NCBI GenBank assembly: GCA_030549795.1
Contig: JAUQQO010000020.1
Span: forward strand, 81,033 to 145,032
Origin: Pseudomonadota bacterium
Lineage (GTDB): Bacteria > Pseudomonadota > Alphaproteobacteria > Geminicoccales > Geminicoccaceae
DNA length: 64,000 nucleotides
Direction of reading: 5' to 3'
Position numbers and translations under genes: made by a program. Numbering within the stretch: position 1 is the first letter of the stretch; the number at the start of each line of letters is the position of its first letter. Under the pieces are notes generated by a model. That model saw only the letters and a list, made by a program, of their open reading frames with translations. It was not told the origin of the DNA and searched no databases. Below, one piece after another: positions 8,661 to 18,182 of this stretch.

Positions 8661-10267
8661 GCAGCCCGCGCATCTGGCTCTATGATACGACGCTGCGAGA
8701 CGGAGCGCAGACCCAGGGGGTGGATTTCACCCTTCTCGACAAGCGGCGTATCGCACAGCAGCTCGATCGGCTCGGGGTCGACTGGATCGAAGGCGGCTGG
8801 CCGGGCGCCAATCCCATCGACGAACGCTTCTTTGCCGAGCCGCCGCGCCTCGCCCGCGCTCGCCTTGCAGCCTTCGGCATGACCCGTCGGGTCGGCCGTA
8901 GCGCCGCGAACGATCCGGCGCTTGCGGCTGTGCTCAACGCGGGTGCACCGACCATCACCCTCGTCGGCAAGAGTTCGGCCCGCCAAGTGGAGGGTGCGCT
9001 CGGGGCGACTCGCGACGAAAATCTGGCGATGATCGCCGAGTCGATCCGCGCTGCCTGCGCCCGCGCGCAAGAAGTGATGTTCGACGCCGAACATTTCTTC
9101 GACGGCTTTAAGGAGGATCCCGGTTACGCCCTTGCCTGTCTTGAAGCGGCCTTGGAGGCGGGAGCCCGCTGGCTCGTCTTGTGCGATACCAACGGCGGCA
9201 CGCTTCCCCACGAAGTGAGCCGCATCTGCGCGCGCGTGCTCGCGCGCTTTCCGGGCGAGCGGCTTGGCATCCACGCCCACAACGATACCGGCAATGCGGT
9301 CGCCAACAGCCTCGCTGCGGTGCGCGAAGGAGTTCGTCAGATCCAGGGTACCCTCAACGGCTTGGGCGAGCGCTGCGGCAATGCCGATCTCGTCACCCTC
9401 ATACCCACGCTCGTGTTGAAGCTCGGCTTTACGACCGGTGTGACGAAGGAGGCGCTTGCGGGTCTTACGCAGCTCTCGCGCACCTTCGACGAAGCGCTCA
9501 ACCGCACCCCCGACCGCCACCGACCCTATGTCGGCGCCGCTGCCTTCGCCCACAAAGCCGGCCTGCACGCCTCGGCGGTGTTGCGCGATCCGAGCTATTA
9601 CGAGCACATCGATCCGGCGCTCGTCGGCAACGAGCGCGATATCCTGGTCTCCGATCAGGCAGGGCGCGCCAATCTTCTTGCACGACTGCGGGAGCTCGGC
9701 CTGGAGCCGGATGCCGACCAGCTCGGCCGTCTTCTTAGCGAGCTCAAAGAGCGCGAGGCACAAGGCTTCGCCTACGAGGGTGCCTCGGCGTCCTTCGAGC
9801 TGCTCGCCCGCCGCGTGCTCGATCGCGTACCCGATTATTTCGAGCTCTTATCCTTTCGCGTCATCGACGAGCGTCGACGCAACGCCAAAGGCGAGCTCGT
9901 CACGCTCTCGGAAGCGACCACTAAGGTGCGGATCGGGGATCGTCGCTTTTTTACCGTCGCGGAGGGCAACGGCCCGGTGAACGCCCTCGACGTCGCCCTC
10001 AGACAGGCGCTGGCCCCCGTCTATCCCTCGTTGGAGCATATGCGGCTCGTCGATTACCGGGTGCGCATCCTGGCACCGGAGCGGGGTACGGCAGCGGTCA
10101 CCCGTGTGCTCATCGAGAGTGCCGACGACGAGGGGCGGGTGTGGGAGACGGTGGGGGTGTCGGGCAACATCATCGACGCCTCCTTCATGGCCTTGCACGA
10201 CGCCATCACCTGGAAGCTCCTGGTCGACGGCGCCCGGCCGCCGGCCTGGGGCGAGGAGCGGCGGTGA
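8657..10267 (+). CDS. cimA: (R)-citramalate synthase
   Basis: A 536-residue HMGL-like acyltransferase with a C-terminal LeuA dimer/allosteric domain. It condenses pyruvate with acetyl-CoA to citramalate, the first step of the threonine-independent route to 2-oxobutyrate and isoleucine. The N-terminus YDTTLRDGAQTQGVDF is closer to CimA than to 2-isopropylmalate synthase (which usually reads DTTLRDGEQ). The metal-binding HAHND motif and the LNGLGERCGNADL block are present. The ATG at 8657 overlaps the cysS stop by 1-4 bp (ATGA), and the downstream GTGA overlap couples it to trmJ. A close relative such as NifV is less likely because of the length and the LeuA domain. Confidence 0.9.
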   Translation: MSSPRIWLYDTTLRDGAQTQGVDFTLLDKRRIAQQLDRLGVDWIEGGWPGANPIDERFFAEPPRLARARLAAFGMTRRVGRSAANDPALAAVLNAGAPTITLVGKSSARQVEGALGATRDENLAMIAESIRAACARAQEVMFDAEHFFDGFKEDPGYALACLEAALEAGARWLVLCDTNGGTLPHEVSRICARVLARFPGERLGIHAHNDTGNAVANSLAAVREGVRQIQGTLNGLGERCGNADLVTLIPTLVLKLGFTTGVTKEALAGLTQLSRTFDEALNRTPDRHRPYVGAAAFAHKAGLHASAVLRDPSYYEHIDPALVGNERDILVSDQAGRANLLARLRELGLEPDADQLGRLLSELKEREAQGFAYEGASASFELLARRVLDRVPDYFELLSFRVIDERRRNAKGELVTLSEATTKVRIGDRRFFTVAEGNGPVNALDVALRQALAPVYPSLEHMRLVDYRVRILAPERGTAAVTRVLIESADDEGRVWETVGVSGNIIDASFMALHDAITWKLLVDGARPPAWGEERR

Positions 10268-11016
10268 GCGCGGCACAAGCGCAGCCGGTTATCCTACTCG
10301 TGCGGCCGCAGTTGGGCGAGAACGTCGGGACAGCGGCGCGCGCCATGCGCAATTTCGGCCTGACGCGCTTGCGGCTTGTGGCGCCGGAGTGCGGTTGGCC
10401 GAACGCGAAAGCGGTGGTGGCGGCATCGGGGGCCTATGACGTTCTCGGCGCCACGGAAGTGTTCGCCGATCTGCGGCAGGCGGTGGCGGATCTCGAATAT
10501 GTCTTCGCGGCCACAGCGCGTGCGCGCGACCTCGCCATCCCCGTCCTCGCCCCCGAGGCGGCAGCGGAGGAGATGCACCGGCTGGGTGCCGCGGGACGGC
10601 CGATTGGGATCCTGTTCGGACCCGAGCGGACCGGGCTCGAGAACGACGAACTGCTGACCGCGCAAGCGCTCATCACCATTCCGACTGCGCCTGACTTCGC
10701 CTCCTTGAACCTCGCGCAGGCCGTGCTGCTCCTCGCCTACTGTTGGTTTCGCGCGGGCATCCAGGTGCCCGCGGCGATCGATCCGGCGGCAGGCGAGCCC
10801 AAGGCGACACAGGCCGAGCTCGCGGGGCTGATCGATCAGCTCTTGGCTGACCTCGACGCGGTCGACTTCTTCAAGAGCCCAGATCGGCGGGCGAGCCTGG
10901 CGCCGGTGATCGCCGTCTCCTTGACCCGACGCGGGCTCACCCGCAGCGAGGTCCATCTCTGGCGCGGGATCTTCAAGGAACTCGCGCGTGGCCGAGCGGG
11001 ACCGCAGAGGCATTGA
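10264..11016 (+). CDS. trmJ: tRNA 2'-O-methyltransferase TrmJ (SpoU family)
   Basis: A 250-residue SPOUT-class methyltransferase. TrmJ methylates the 2'-hydroxyl of nucleotide 32 in the anticodon loop of several tRNAs using S-adenosylmethionine. The family motifs are LVRPQLGENVGTAARAMRNFG at the N-terminus (motif 1), FGPERTGLENDEL (motif 2) and IPTAPDFASLNLAQAV (motif 3). The trefoil-knot residues lie in the last two. The GTG start at 10264 overlaps the cimA stop as GTGA. The stop codon lies inside the -35 box of the rpsD promoter. Confidence 0.9.
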   Translation: MSAAQAQPVILLVRPQLGENVGTAARAMRNFGLTRLRLVAPECGWPNAKAVVAASGAYDVLGATEVFADLRQAVADLEYVFAATARARDLAIPVLAPEAAAEEMHRLGAAGRPIGILFGPERTGLENDELLTAQALITIPTAPDFASLNLAQAVLLLAYCWFRAGIQVPAAIDPAAGEPKATQAELAGLIDQLLADLDAVDFFKSPDRRASLAPVIAVSLTRRGLTRSEVHLWRGIFKELARGRAGPQRH

Positions 11017-11040
11017 CAAGGCTGTCGCTGTCGCTATGAG
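11013..11040 (+). promoter_or_regulatory. Sigma-70-type promoter for rpsD
   Basis: TTGACA (11013-11018) is a perfect -35 hexamer. A 16-bp spacer follows, then TATGAG (11035-11040), a fair -10. It lies 64 bp upstream of the rpsD start and overlaps the trmJ stop codon, so rpsD can be transcribed independently of the cysS-cimA-trmJ group. A start site near 11047 would give a leader of about 57 nt. Confidence 0.65.
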
Positions 11041-11103
11041 AGCGGGTTGGGCGATCCGGGCACGATCGCACAGGTTTTTGCGCCTTTATTTCGACGAGGT
11101 CCG

Positions 11104-11715
11104 ATGAAGCGCGTCTCTGCCAAAACCAAGATCTGTCGCCGGCTGGGGGTGAACCTGTGGGGTCGGCGCAAGGATCCGCTCGCCCGCAAGAACTACGGGC
11201 CCGGCCAGCACGGTCAAAAACGGCGCAAGCTCTCGGGCTACGCGCTTCAGCTCGCAGCCAAGCAGAAACTCAAAGGCTATTACGGTGACGTGGGCGAGCG
11301 GCAATTCCGCCGCTTCTATGAGATGGCCGAACGCATGCGCGGCGATACGGCCGAGAACCTCATCGGCCTGCTCGAGCGCCGGCTGGACATGGTCTGCTAT
11401 CGGCTCAACTTCGTCCCCACGATCTTCGCCGCCCGCCAGCTGGTCAACCACGGTCACGTTCGGGTGAACGGTAAGCGCGTCAACATCCCGAGCTACCTCG
11501 TCAAAGAAGGCGACGTGATCGAGCTTACCGAGCGCGCCAAGTCCATCCCGATGGTGATCGAAACTCAACAGAACCCGGAACGCGAAGTTCCGGACTATCT
11601 GCAACTGGATCCCAAGAACCTGAGAGGGACCTTCCTGCGCGTGCCGAAGCTCGCGGATGTTCCCTATCCGGTTCAAATGGAGCCGAACCTCGTCGTCGAG
11701 TTCTACTCGCGCTGA
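11104..11715 (+). CDS. rpsD: 30S ribosomal protein S4
   Basis: A 203-residue S4 primary assembly protein of the small subunit. The N-terminal domain opens [15 protein letters not shown] and contains NYGPGQHG. The S4 RNA-binding domain has [17 protein letters not shown]. The C-terminal end VVEFYSR is typical. The shortened N-terminal domain without the zinc Cys cluster fits alphaproteobacterial S4. The ATG at 11104 is chosen because the frame further upstream (from 11047) is the untranslated leader behind the promoter. Confidence 0.98.
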   Translation: MKRVSAKTKICRRLGVNLWGRRKDPLARKNYGPGQHGQKRRKLSGYALQLAAKQKLKGYYGDVGERQFRRFYEMAERMRGDTAENLIGLLERRLDMVCYRLNFVPTIFAARQLVNHGHVRVNGKRVNIPSYLVKEGDVIELTERAKSIPMVIETQQNPEREVPDYLQLDPKNLRGTFLRVPKLADVPYPVQMEPNLVVEFYSR

Positions 11716-11802
11716 AGTGAGAGCGGGGTCGGCGGATCCCGTCGGCTTGACAATCGCTGAGCGCGGCCAACCTCGAGAAAGGAAACGATCCGAGGTAGGG
11801 TA

Positions 11803-12645
11803 GTGCTCGCTTCGATCCTCGCGCACGAGCCGCTCGTACGGATGGGCAGCTTTGCCCTCGTCCTTGCCCTCTGCGCGATCGCGGAGATCCTCTGGCCGCG
11901 GCGGCGGCGTGCGTTCCCGCGCCTTGTGCGCTGGACCAACAACCTCGCGCTCGTAGCGCTCGATACCGCGCTCTTACGGCTCGTCTTCCCGCTGCTCGCG
12001 GTCGGCGCCGCGGTCGCAGCCCAAGAGCAAGGTTTTGGACTGTTCAACGCGGTCGTGGTTCCCGAGTGGCTGGCGGTGGTCGCCACGATCGTGGTCCTCG
12101 ACCTCGTCATCTATTTCCAGCACCGCCTGTTCCACGCGTTGCCGCTGTTATGGCGGGTACACCGGGTCCATCACGCCGACCTCGAATGCGACGTCACCAC
12201 GGGCCTGCGTTTCCACCCGATCGAAATCGCGCTCTCGATGCTGCTCAAGATCGCAGCCGTGACGGCGCTCGGCGCACCGCCGCTCGGTGTGCTGCTGTTT
12301 GAGATCATCCTCAACGCCAGCGCTCTTTTCAGCCACAGCAATCTGCATTTGCCGCGCTCGGTGGACCGCCTGTTGCGCGTGCTGGTGGTAACCCCGGACA
12401 TGCACCGGATCCACCACTCGATCCGGCCGGTCGAAACCGACAGTAATTTCGGCTTCAATCTCTCGCTGTGGGACCGGCTGTTCGGGACCTACCGGGCAGA
12501 ACCGGCATTAGGCCACGACGGTATGACGCTCGGCATCGAGCTCTTTCGCGAGGCGCGCGAGCTCTGGTTGGATCGCCTGCTTACGCAACCCTTCCGGAAC
12601 CCAAAGCGCAGCGCCGCTGTCGACTCCAAAGCGCGTTCTTCCTAG
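11803..12645 (+). CDS. Sterol desaturase / fatty acid hydroxylase family membrane protein
   Basis: 280 residues starting at GTG 11803, with 4-5 hydrophobic helices. The di-iron histidine clusters of the fatty acid hydroxylase superfamily are intact: QHRLFH (HxxxH), HRVHH (HxxHH) and HRIHHS (HxxHH), with HSNLH between. Members hydroxylate or desaturate lipids, carotenoids or hopanoids at the inner membrane using O2. The substrate here cannot be told, and no hopanoid or carotenoid genes are adjacent. Its stop overlaps the convergent alginate-lyase-like gene by 4 bp. Confidence 0.88.
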   Translation: MLASILAHEPLVRMGSFALVLALCAIAEILWPRRRRAFPRLVRWTNNLALVALDTALLRLVFPLLAVGAAVAAQEQGFGLFNAVVVPEWLAVVATIVVLDLVIYFQHRLFHALPLLWRVHRVHHADLECDVTTGLRFHPIEIALSMLLKIAAVTALGAPPLGVLLFEIILNASALFSHSNLHLPRSVDRLLRVLVVTPDMHRIHHSIRPVETDSNFGFNLSLWDRLFGTYRAEPALGHDGMTLGIELFREARELWLDRLLTQPFRNPKRSAAVDSKARSS

Positions 12646-13847
12646 CTCAACGGGCGATCGAGCGGCCCCAAAAGACAGCTCGCGTTGCCACCCGCTAACT
12701 CGTCGATCAGCGGCCGGTGGGTGCCTGTGCGCACGAGCAGCTGCCTGAGCCGGTGAGCCTCGGTCCGCTCGGGGAAACGGGCAAGATAGGCCTCGACCCA
12801 CGCCATATAATGGCGGCCGTGGCCGCGCCGCACGAGAAAGGAAAGGTCTTGGTTCCGCCAGTCCGGTGACGGGCCCGGGTTGCGGTTCTCGGCAGCGTAG
12901 GCGAGGACGCGGGACGGATCGTCGATCGCATCGAGCAGAAATGCGATCGCATGGTGGAGGCTCTTGCCGTCGAGCTCGAGGCTCCAGAGATCGTAACCTT
13001 GTCGAGCTGCGAGTTCAGCGATCACGACCAGCGAGGCCACCGCGTGGCGCTGGTACCAAAGGGCGCGGGCGCCGCGCGCCGTCTCGAGCGGGAGGCTGCC
13101 ATCCGCTCGCATGTCGGATAGTGCCTGTTGGAAGGTGCGAAGACCAAGGGAAAACGCGGCATCGTCGCCGGCGAGCGCACCCCAGGCCATCACCGCGCTC
13201 GCCGCGAGGTAGGCGTGGTTGTTGCGCGCGCTCGTCTCCTGCGGCCGCTGGCTGCGCAGCCGCTCCTGGCTGCGCTGGGCCAATCGCGCCAGCCAGGTCT
13301 CGATGCGGGCGCGCGCATCGGGCTCGATTTCCGGCGCATCGCGCACGAGCGCCCAGCCCACGACGATCGGCAGCAGGAACCGATTGACGGCGTAGAACGC
13401 GACGGCATCGCGGGGTGGTGGGCGAAGGAGAGCCTCCTCGCGCGCCCATCGGTCGAGGGCTTTGCCGACGGCCGCGCGCGCCGCCGCATCGTCGTTGCCA
13501 AAGCCCGCTGCTGCGGCGCGCATGACGAACCAGGCGACCGGATTGAGGCGGGTGTCGGTGGCATGGCCGTCGCGCGCGACGAGAGCTCCGGGCGACGGCC
13601 AGCTGCGGGCGCGCAACTCTTGCACTGCGCAGAGGTCTTCCGCGGCGGCGGCGCGGATCGTCGCCCGCCGGGAAGCCGGATCGACCAGCACCACCCCGGG
13701 GTTGCGCACGAGCCGAGGCGCGCTGGCCGGCTCGACGGTCTTCAACCCGGCGCGATCGGCACAGCCGACCAAAAGAAAAGCGCACAGCGCGATACGCGCC
13801 CACAACCGACTGGACAGAGGGCGCAACGAGACTAGCTTTATTTTCAT
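12642..13847 (-). CDS. Alginate-lyase-family lipoprotein
   Basis: A 401-residue protein resembling the AlgL-type alginate lyase fold (an alpha/alpha toroid, PF05426 type). The ARNNHAYLAA block matches the NNHxY substrate-binding motif that supplies the catalytic Asn/His. The DGSLPLETARGARALWYQ block matches the region carrying the catalytic Tyr and Arg. The N-terminus is unusual for AlgL: a basic stretch, a hydrophobic core and the lipobox LLVGC (Cys about residue 29) predict a lipid-anchored protein instead of a soluble periplasmic one. The ATG at 13847 shares two bases with the divergent DUF3108 start. No alginate biosynthesis genes are adjacent. Activity on mannuronate or another uronate polymer is inferred. 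Confidence 0.78.
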   Translation of the reverse strand: MKIKLVSLRPLSSRLWARIALCAFLLVGCADRAGLKTVEPASAPRLVRNPGVVLVDPASRRATIRAAAAEDLCAVQELRARSWPSPGALVARDGHATDTRLNPVAWFVMRAAAAGFGNDDAAARAAVGKALDRWAREEALLRPPPRDAVAFYAVNRFLLPIVVGWALVRDAPEIEPDARARIETWLARLAQRSQERLRSQRPQETSARNNHAYLAASAVMAWGALAGDDAAFSLGLRTFQQALSDMRADGSLPLETARGARALWYQRHAVASLVVIAELAARQGYDLWSLELDGKSLHHAIAFLLDAIDDPSRVLAYAAENRNPGPSPDWRNQDLSFLVRRGHGRHYMAWVEAYLARFPERTEAHRLRQLLVRTGTHRPLIDELAGGNASCLLGPLDRPLS

Positions 13848-14694
13848 GCGTTGCACTGCATCGCCGCGTCGTTCGCGCTTTCGATTGTGGGCTGCGCAAG
13901 TAGGACTCGCGCTCCTGGTCGCCGTCCAGGGGGTGGCCGCACCGGCGCGGTGCAACGAGGTACCGATCGACGCCCGCTATACGATCACCGTCGCCGGTCT
14001 ACCGGTGGCGGAAATCGCCCTCGTTCTCGCCCCGGCCGAAGAAGGGCTGGCGGGTCGGCTTGTGATGCAGTCGGTGGGGCTCGCCAGTCTCTGGTCGGGC
14101 GCACGCAGTGAACTGCGCGCGCTCATCGCGCGGGCCAAGGAAGGGATCGCGGTCCCGCGGCTGTTCGAAGCCCATTACGCCAAACGAGACCGCGAGCGCA
14201 GGGTGCGCATCCAATACGACCAAAACGGCAGTGTGCGCGAAGCCGAGGTCACCACACTCGGTCGCATCAAACCGACTGACGTCCCAGAAGAGCTGCAGCG
14301 CGGCACGGTCGATCCGCTCACCGCCTTTGCGCGCTTGCGCGATTGGCTGAGCGACGCGCTCGCCGGACGCGCTCCGCCCCAGACCGAGGTCGCAGTCTTC
14401 GACGGCCGCAAGCGGCTTGATCTCGAAGTGCGCTTGCTCGGTCGCGTCGAGCGAGTGGAAGCGGGCCGCGAGAGCGTGGAACTATCAGCGCGCTTGATCG
14501 GTCGCTTCGGTTTCGATCCCGATGATTCGTTTATCGAGCTTCCAAACGGCGATCAGCCGCGTCCGCTGCGGGTGCTCGTCGAGGCGGGCGAAACCTTGCT
14601 GCCGCTGCGGATCGACGTTCCCGATCGGCCGAGCGGCCCGGTGATCGCGCTTGTGCGCAATTGCCGCACGACTCGTTGCCCGCCCGCCGGCTGA
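13846..14694 (+). CDS. DUF3108-family exported protein
   Basis: 282 residues with a Sec signal peptide (basic start MRCTASPRRSRFR, core LALLVAVQGVA, cleavage near AAPARC). The mature part reads as a DUF3108 beta-rich envelope protein: YTITVAGLPVAEIALVL near the N-terminus, then the VDPLTAFARLRDWL segment, and a Cys pair at the C-terminus (NCRTTRC) that could form a disulfide. Its function is unknown. DUF3108 proteins are often found near envelope genes. The start at 13846 lies directly against the divergent lyase gene, with the CATG tetramer serving both starts. Confidence 0.8.
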   Translation: MRCTASPRRSRFRLWAAQVGLALLVAVQGVAAPARCNEVPIDARYTITVAGLPVAEIALVLAPAEEGLAGRLVMQSVGLASLWSGARSELRALIARAKEGIAVPRLFEAHYAKRDRERRVRIQYDQNGSVREAEVTTLGRIKPTDVPEELQRGTVDPLTAFARLRDWLSDALAGRAPPQTEVAVFDGRKRLDLEVRLLGRVERVEAGRESVELSARLIGRFGFDPDDSFIELPNGDQPRPLRVLVEAGETLLPLRIDVPDRPSGPVIALVRNCRTTRCPPAG

Positions 14695-14700
14695 ACCGGT

Positions 14701-15033
14701 TCAGCTCGCGAAGGCGATCCCTTTTTCGGTGAACAGCTGCGCGAGCTCACCGCTTTGCGCCATTTCGGTCACGATGTCGCAGCCGCCCACGAGCTCGCCT
14801 TTTACATAAAGCTGCGGAAAGGTCGGCCAGTTGGCGAACTCCTTGAGGCCCTGACGCAACTCGGGATCTTCGAGCACATTGTAGGCTTGGAACTTGACCC
14901 CCATGTTGCTCAGGATCTGAACGACACGTGCGGAAAAGCCGCACATTGGAAAAACAGGTGTACCCTTCATGTACAGCACGACGTCGTCTGCCGCGAGTTG
15001 CTCGCGGATCCGATCGAAGACGGACTGGCTCAT
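14701..15033 (-). CDS. grxD: Monothiol glutaredoxin, Grx4 type
   Basis: A 110-residue monothiol glutaredoxin with the CGFS active site (MCGFSARVVQILSN). It binds a bridging [2Fe-2S] cluster with glutathione, and with BolA, for iron-sulfur delivery and iron sensing. The conserved KGTPVFPMCGFS, WPTFPQLYVKGELVGGCDI and C-terminal E-x-G regions are complete. The ATG at 15033 is chosen over a TTG at 15045 because GGAG sits about 5 nt upstream of it. It lies 21 bp downstream of the bolA-family gene in the same direction. Confidence 0.96.
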   Translation of the reverse strand: MSQSVFDRIREQLAADDVVLYMKGTPVFPMCGFSARVVQILSNMGVKFQAYNVLEDPELRQGLKEFANWPTFPQLYVKGELVGGCDIVTEMAQSGELAQLFTEKGIAFAS

Positions 15034-15054
15034 CTCGCTCTCCAAGGAAAAGTC

Positions 15055-15288
15055 TCAGCTCGGCACGCGCGTCTCGAGCGCGAGCGCATGCAACTGGTTG
15101 CCCATTTTCTCCCCGAGCGCGCGGTAGACCAGCTGGTGCTGTTGCAACCGCGTCTTGCCGCGGAAGGCCTCGCTCGTCACGATCGCACGATAGTGATCAC
15201 CGTCTCCGGCGAGATCTTGGATCTCTACCCGCGCATCGGGAAGCGCGGCCTTGATGAGCCGTTCGATCTCGGCAGCCGACATTGGCAT
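15055..15288 (-). CDS. bolA: BolA/IbaG-family protein
   Basis: A 77-residue BolA-fold protein (ATG 15288; a second ATG at 15282 would give 75 residues). BolA proteins partner CGFS glutaredoxins, and the partner gene lies immediately downstream. Recognisable features are the N-terminal helix IERLIKAALPDARVEI, the DGDHYRAIVTSEAFRGKTRLQQHQLVYRAL core with the conserved His and Arg/Leu/Gln, and a C-terminal HALALETR. It is short like IbaG/YrbA, so the E. coli name bolA is used in the family sense. Confidence 0.93.
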   Translation of the reverse strand: MPMSAAEIERLIKAALPDARVEIQDLAGDGDHYRAIVTSEAFRGKTRLQQHQLVYRALGEKMGNQLHALALETRVPS

Positions 15289-15305
15289 CGTTGGTGCCGC
15301 CCTCG

Positions 15306-17507
15306 CTACGCTGCTTCGCCCATCCAAGAAGGCAGCCAGGCCTCGCGCGCCCGGCGCAATTCCGCAAGCGATATGGGCGGGTAGGATCCGAGAATCAACG
15401 CATCGCCGCCCATTGTGCCCACCGGGCGCGCGAGCGCACCCCATTTAGCGGCATCGGCGAGCAGCGCCCCGACCAAATCCGCATCGACTGCGAGCAAATA
15501 GCGCCCCTGGTCTTCACCGAACAGCCATCCCGCCTCTTCGGCGGGGGAAACCGGTATCTCGAGGCGTGCACCGACGTCGCTTGCAAGACAGAGTTCGGCG
15601 GTTGCGACGGCGAGACCCCCATCCGAGAGGTCCTGACAGGCGCGGATTCGTCCAGCGCGCATTTGGGCTTGGACGAAGGCGCCGTTGCCGCGTTCGAGCG
15701 CGAGGTCGACCGGCGGCGGTGCTCCCTCCTCGCGTCCCAAGATTTCCCGCAAGAAGAGCGAGGCGCCGAGCCAACCGCGGCTCTCGCCTATGAGCACGAG
15801 CTGATCGCCGGCGCGGGCGCGGTCGGGGCGGACGAGCCCATTGACGTCCTCGAGCAGGCCGAGCCCGCCGATTTGCGGTGTCGGCAAAATCGCCCGTCCG
15901 TCGGTTTCGTTGTAAAGTGAAACATTGCCGGAGACGACTGGGAAATCGAGAGCTCGACAGGCCTCGGCCATGCCCTCGATGGCGGCTTTCAACTGGGCCA
16001 TGATCACCGGTCGTTCCGGGTTTCCGAAGTTAAGACAATTGGTGATCGCGAGCGGACGTGCTCCCACCGTCACGATATTGCGCCAAGCTTCAGCGACAGC
16101 CTGCATGGCACCCACAAAGGGATCGGCAGCGCAATAGCGCGGGGTGCAGTCGGTGGTGAGCGCGAGCGCCTTGGAGGTGCCGTGGACGCGCACCACCGCC
16201 GCTCCCAGGCCGGGAGGAAGAATGGTGTCGGCGCCCACGCCCCAGTCGTACTGTTCCCAGATCCAGCGCTTGCTCGCGAGATCGGGACAGCTCAACAGCT
16301 GGAGAAGGGCTTTGGGCGGATCGACCGCGGCGCGGATCGACTCGGGTACGATCGGCACCGGTTTGGGCAAGGGCGCAGCCGGGCGGTCGTAGACCGGGGA
16401 AGCACCGCTCACCGGGGCAACGGGAAGATCGGCGACCACTTGGCCCTTGTGGCGGATGACCATGCGGCCGGTGTCGGTGACCCGACCGATGATCGCCACA
16501 TCGAGACCCCATTTTCGGCAAATTCGGAATGCCTCCTGTTCGCGGCCCGCACGCGCCACGAACAACATCCGCTCCTGGCTCTCGGAGAGCAGGATCTCGT
16601 AAGCACTCATGCCCTCTTCGCGCAGGGGCACGGCATCGAGGTCGAGCTCGATGCCGGTTCCACCGCGCGCCGCCATTTCAAAGGAGGACGAGGTGAGGCC
16701 GGCTGCGCCCATGTCCTGGATGGCGACAATGCAATCCTGCTCCATGAGCTCAAGACAGGCCTCGATCAACAACTTTTCGGTGAATGGATCGCCGACTTGG
16801 ACGGTTGGACGCAACGATTGGCTTTCAGCGGTGAATTCAGCGGAAGCCATGGTGGCGCCATGGATGCCGTCGCGGCCGGTCTTAGCGCCGATGTACACGA
16901 CCGGGTTACCGATCCCGGCGGCGCGTGCATAGAAGACGCGATCGGCACGGGCGATGCCGACGCACATCACGTTGACGAGGATGTTGCCGTCATAGGCGCG
17001 GTGGAAGGTACACTCGCCGCCGATCGTCGGCACACCTACGCAGTTGCCGTAACCGCCGATGCCGGCGACCACCCCTGAGACCAAGTGGCGCATGCGCGGC
17101 GCCTTGGGGTCGCCGAAGCGCAAGGCGTCGAGAAGGGCCACCGGCCGGGCGCCCATGGTGAACACGTCGCGCAGGATGCCTCCGACGCCCGTGGCCGCCC
17201 CCTGATAGGGCTCGATGAACGAGGGATGGTTGTGGCTCTCCATCTTGAAGACCGCAACCAGCCCATCGCCGATGTCGACCACACCAGCGTTCTCACCCGG
17301 ACCACAGACCACCCAGGGCGCTTGCGTCGGCAGTTTTTTGAGATGGATCTTGGAGGATTTGTAGGAGCAATGCTCCGACCACATCACCGAAAAGATGCCG
17401 AGCTCGACGAGGTTCGGCGGACGGCCCAGGATACGTTCGATCTCGGCATATTCCTCGCGCGTGAGCTTGTGGTGGGCGAGGAGTTCGTCGGTGATCTCAA
17501 GGCTCAT
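15306..17507 (-). CDS. purL: Phosphoribosylformylglycinamidine synthase, large subunit PurL
   Basis: A 733-residue small-type PurL (the ATP-grasp-unrelated AIRS/PurM fold, two tandem copies). With PurQ (glutaminase) and PurS it converts FGAR to FGAM in step 4 of purine biosynthesis. Signature blocks are [13 protein letters not shown] near residue 45, [24 protein letters not shown] near residue 90, [13 protein letters not shown], and in the second half [10 protein letters not shown] and [12 protein letters not shown]. The length distinguishes it from the 1300-residue enterobacterial form, in agreement with separate purS and purQ genes. It lies 12 bp after purQ. Confidence 0.98.
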   Translation of the reverse strand: MSLEITDELLAHHKLTREEYAEIERILGRPPNLVELGIFSVMWSEHCSYKSSKIHLKKLPTQAPWVVCGPGENAGVVDIGDGLVAVFKMESHNHPSFIEPYQGAATGVGGILRDVFTMGARPVALLDALRFGDPKAPRMRHLVSGVVAGIGGYGNCVGVPTIGGECTFHRAYDGNILVNVMCVGIARADRVFYARAAGIGNPVVYIGAKTGRDGIHGATMASAEFTAESQSLRPTVQVGDPFTEKLLIEACLELMEQDCIVAIQDMGAAGLTSSSFEMAARGGTGIELDLDAVPLREEGMSAYEILLSESQERMLFVARAGREQEAFRICRKWGLDVAIIGRVTDTGRMVIRHKGQVVADLPVAPVSGASPVYDRPAAPLPKPVPIVPESIRAAVDPPKALLQLLSCPDLASKRWIWEQYDWGVGADTILPPGLGAAVVRVHGTSKALALTTDCTPRYCAADPFVGAMQAVAEAWRNIVTVGARPLAITNCLNFGNPERPVIMAQLKAAIEGMAEACRALDFPVVSGNVSLYNETDGRAILPTPQIGGLGLLEDVNGLVRPDRARAGDQLVLIGESRGWLGASLFLREILGREEGAPPPVDLALERGNGAFVQAQMRAGRIRACQDLSDGGLAVATAELCLASDVGARLEIPVSPAEEAGWLFGEDQGRYLLAVDADLVGALLADAAKWGALARPVGTMGGDALILGSYPPISLAELRRAREAWLPSWMGEAA

Positions 17508-17519
17508 GGGTTGGGCACC

Positions 17520-18182
17520 TCAGCCGCCGATCGCTGCGAGAAGCGAAGCGAAGAGGGGCTTGCCGTCCTCACTGCCGAGCAGCGGGTCCACCGCGCGTTC
17601 GGGATGCGGCATCATGCCCAAAATGCGCCCGCGCGCATCGAGCACACCGGCGATATCGGCCGTCGAGCCGTTGGGATTATCGAGATAGCGAAAGACGATC
17701 CGCCCTTCACCTTCAAGGCGCGCCAGCCCTTCCGGGTCGATCACATAGTTGCCGTCGTGGTGTGCGACGGGAAGTGTGATGGGTCCTGAGCCATAGGCAC
17801 TCGTGAAGGACGAGTTGCGGTTGACGACCGCAAGACGCACCGGCCGACAAACGAACTTGAGGCTGCGGTTGCGGATGAGCGCACCCGGCAAGAGGCCGGC
17901 TTCGGTTAAAATCTGAAAGCCGTTGCAGATGCCGAGTACGTAGCCGCCCCGCTCGGCGTGCCGGCGCACCGCCGCCATGATGGGCGCGCGCGCGGCGATC
18001 GCGCCGCAACGGAGGTAATCACCCCACGAGAACCCACCCGGCAGGCCGACGAGGTCGACAGGTGGCAGTTCGGTGTCGGCGTGCCAGACACGCGCGACTT
18101 TGCACCCGAAGCAGACCTCCATCGCGACTGCGAGATCGCGGTCGCAATTCGAGCCAGGAAAGGTGATCACCGCGGCGCGCAA
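17520..18182 (-). CDS. purQ: Phosphoribosylformylglycinamidine synthase, glutaminase subunit PurQ
   Basis: A 220-residue class I glutamine amidotransferase supplying ammonia to PurL. The N-terminus [13 protein letters not shown] is diagnostic. The nucleophile Cys is in [17 protein letters not shown], the oxyanion/His region is VAHHDGNY, and the catalytic [10 protein letters not shown] closes the domain. The start is taken as TTG at 18182, which gives the usual few residues before AVITFPG and has GGAGCG 8 nt upstream. A GTG at 18170 is the alternative. The open frame extends further (to 18245) without family similarity. The gene is separated from purS by an unusually long 471-bp spacer. Confidence 0.95.
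   Translation of the reverse strand: MRAAVITFPGSNCDRDLAVAMEVCFGCKVARVWHADTELPPVDLVGLPGGFSWGDYLRCGAIAARAPIMAAVRRHAERGGYVLGICNGFQILTEAGLLPGALIRNRSLKFVCRPVRLAVVNRNSSFTSAYGSGPITLPVAHHDGNYVIDPEGLARLEGEGRIVFRYLDNPNGSTADIAGVLDARGRILGMMPHPERAVDPLLGSEDGKPLFASLLAAIGG

Noticed and set aside
11747..11752. TTGACA downstream of rpsD as a promoter for the sterol-desaturase-like gene
   Set aside because: At the 16-18 bp spacing no -10 hexamer resembling TATAAT is present.
16182..17078. 298-residue plus-strand frame antisense to purL
   Set aside because: It lies over highly conserved PurL blocks; its composition is Asp/His/Arg-rich shadow sequence.
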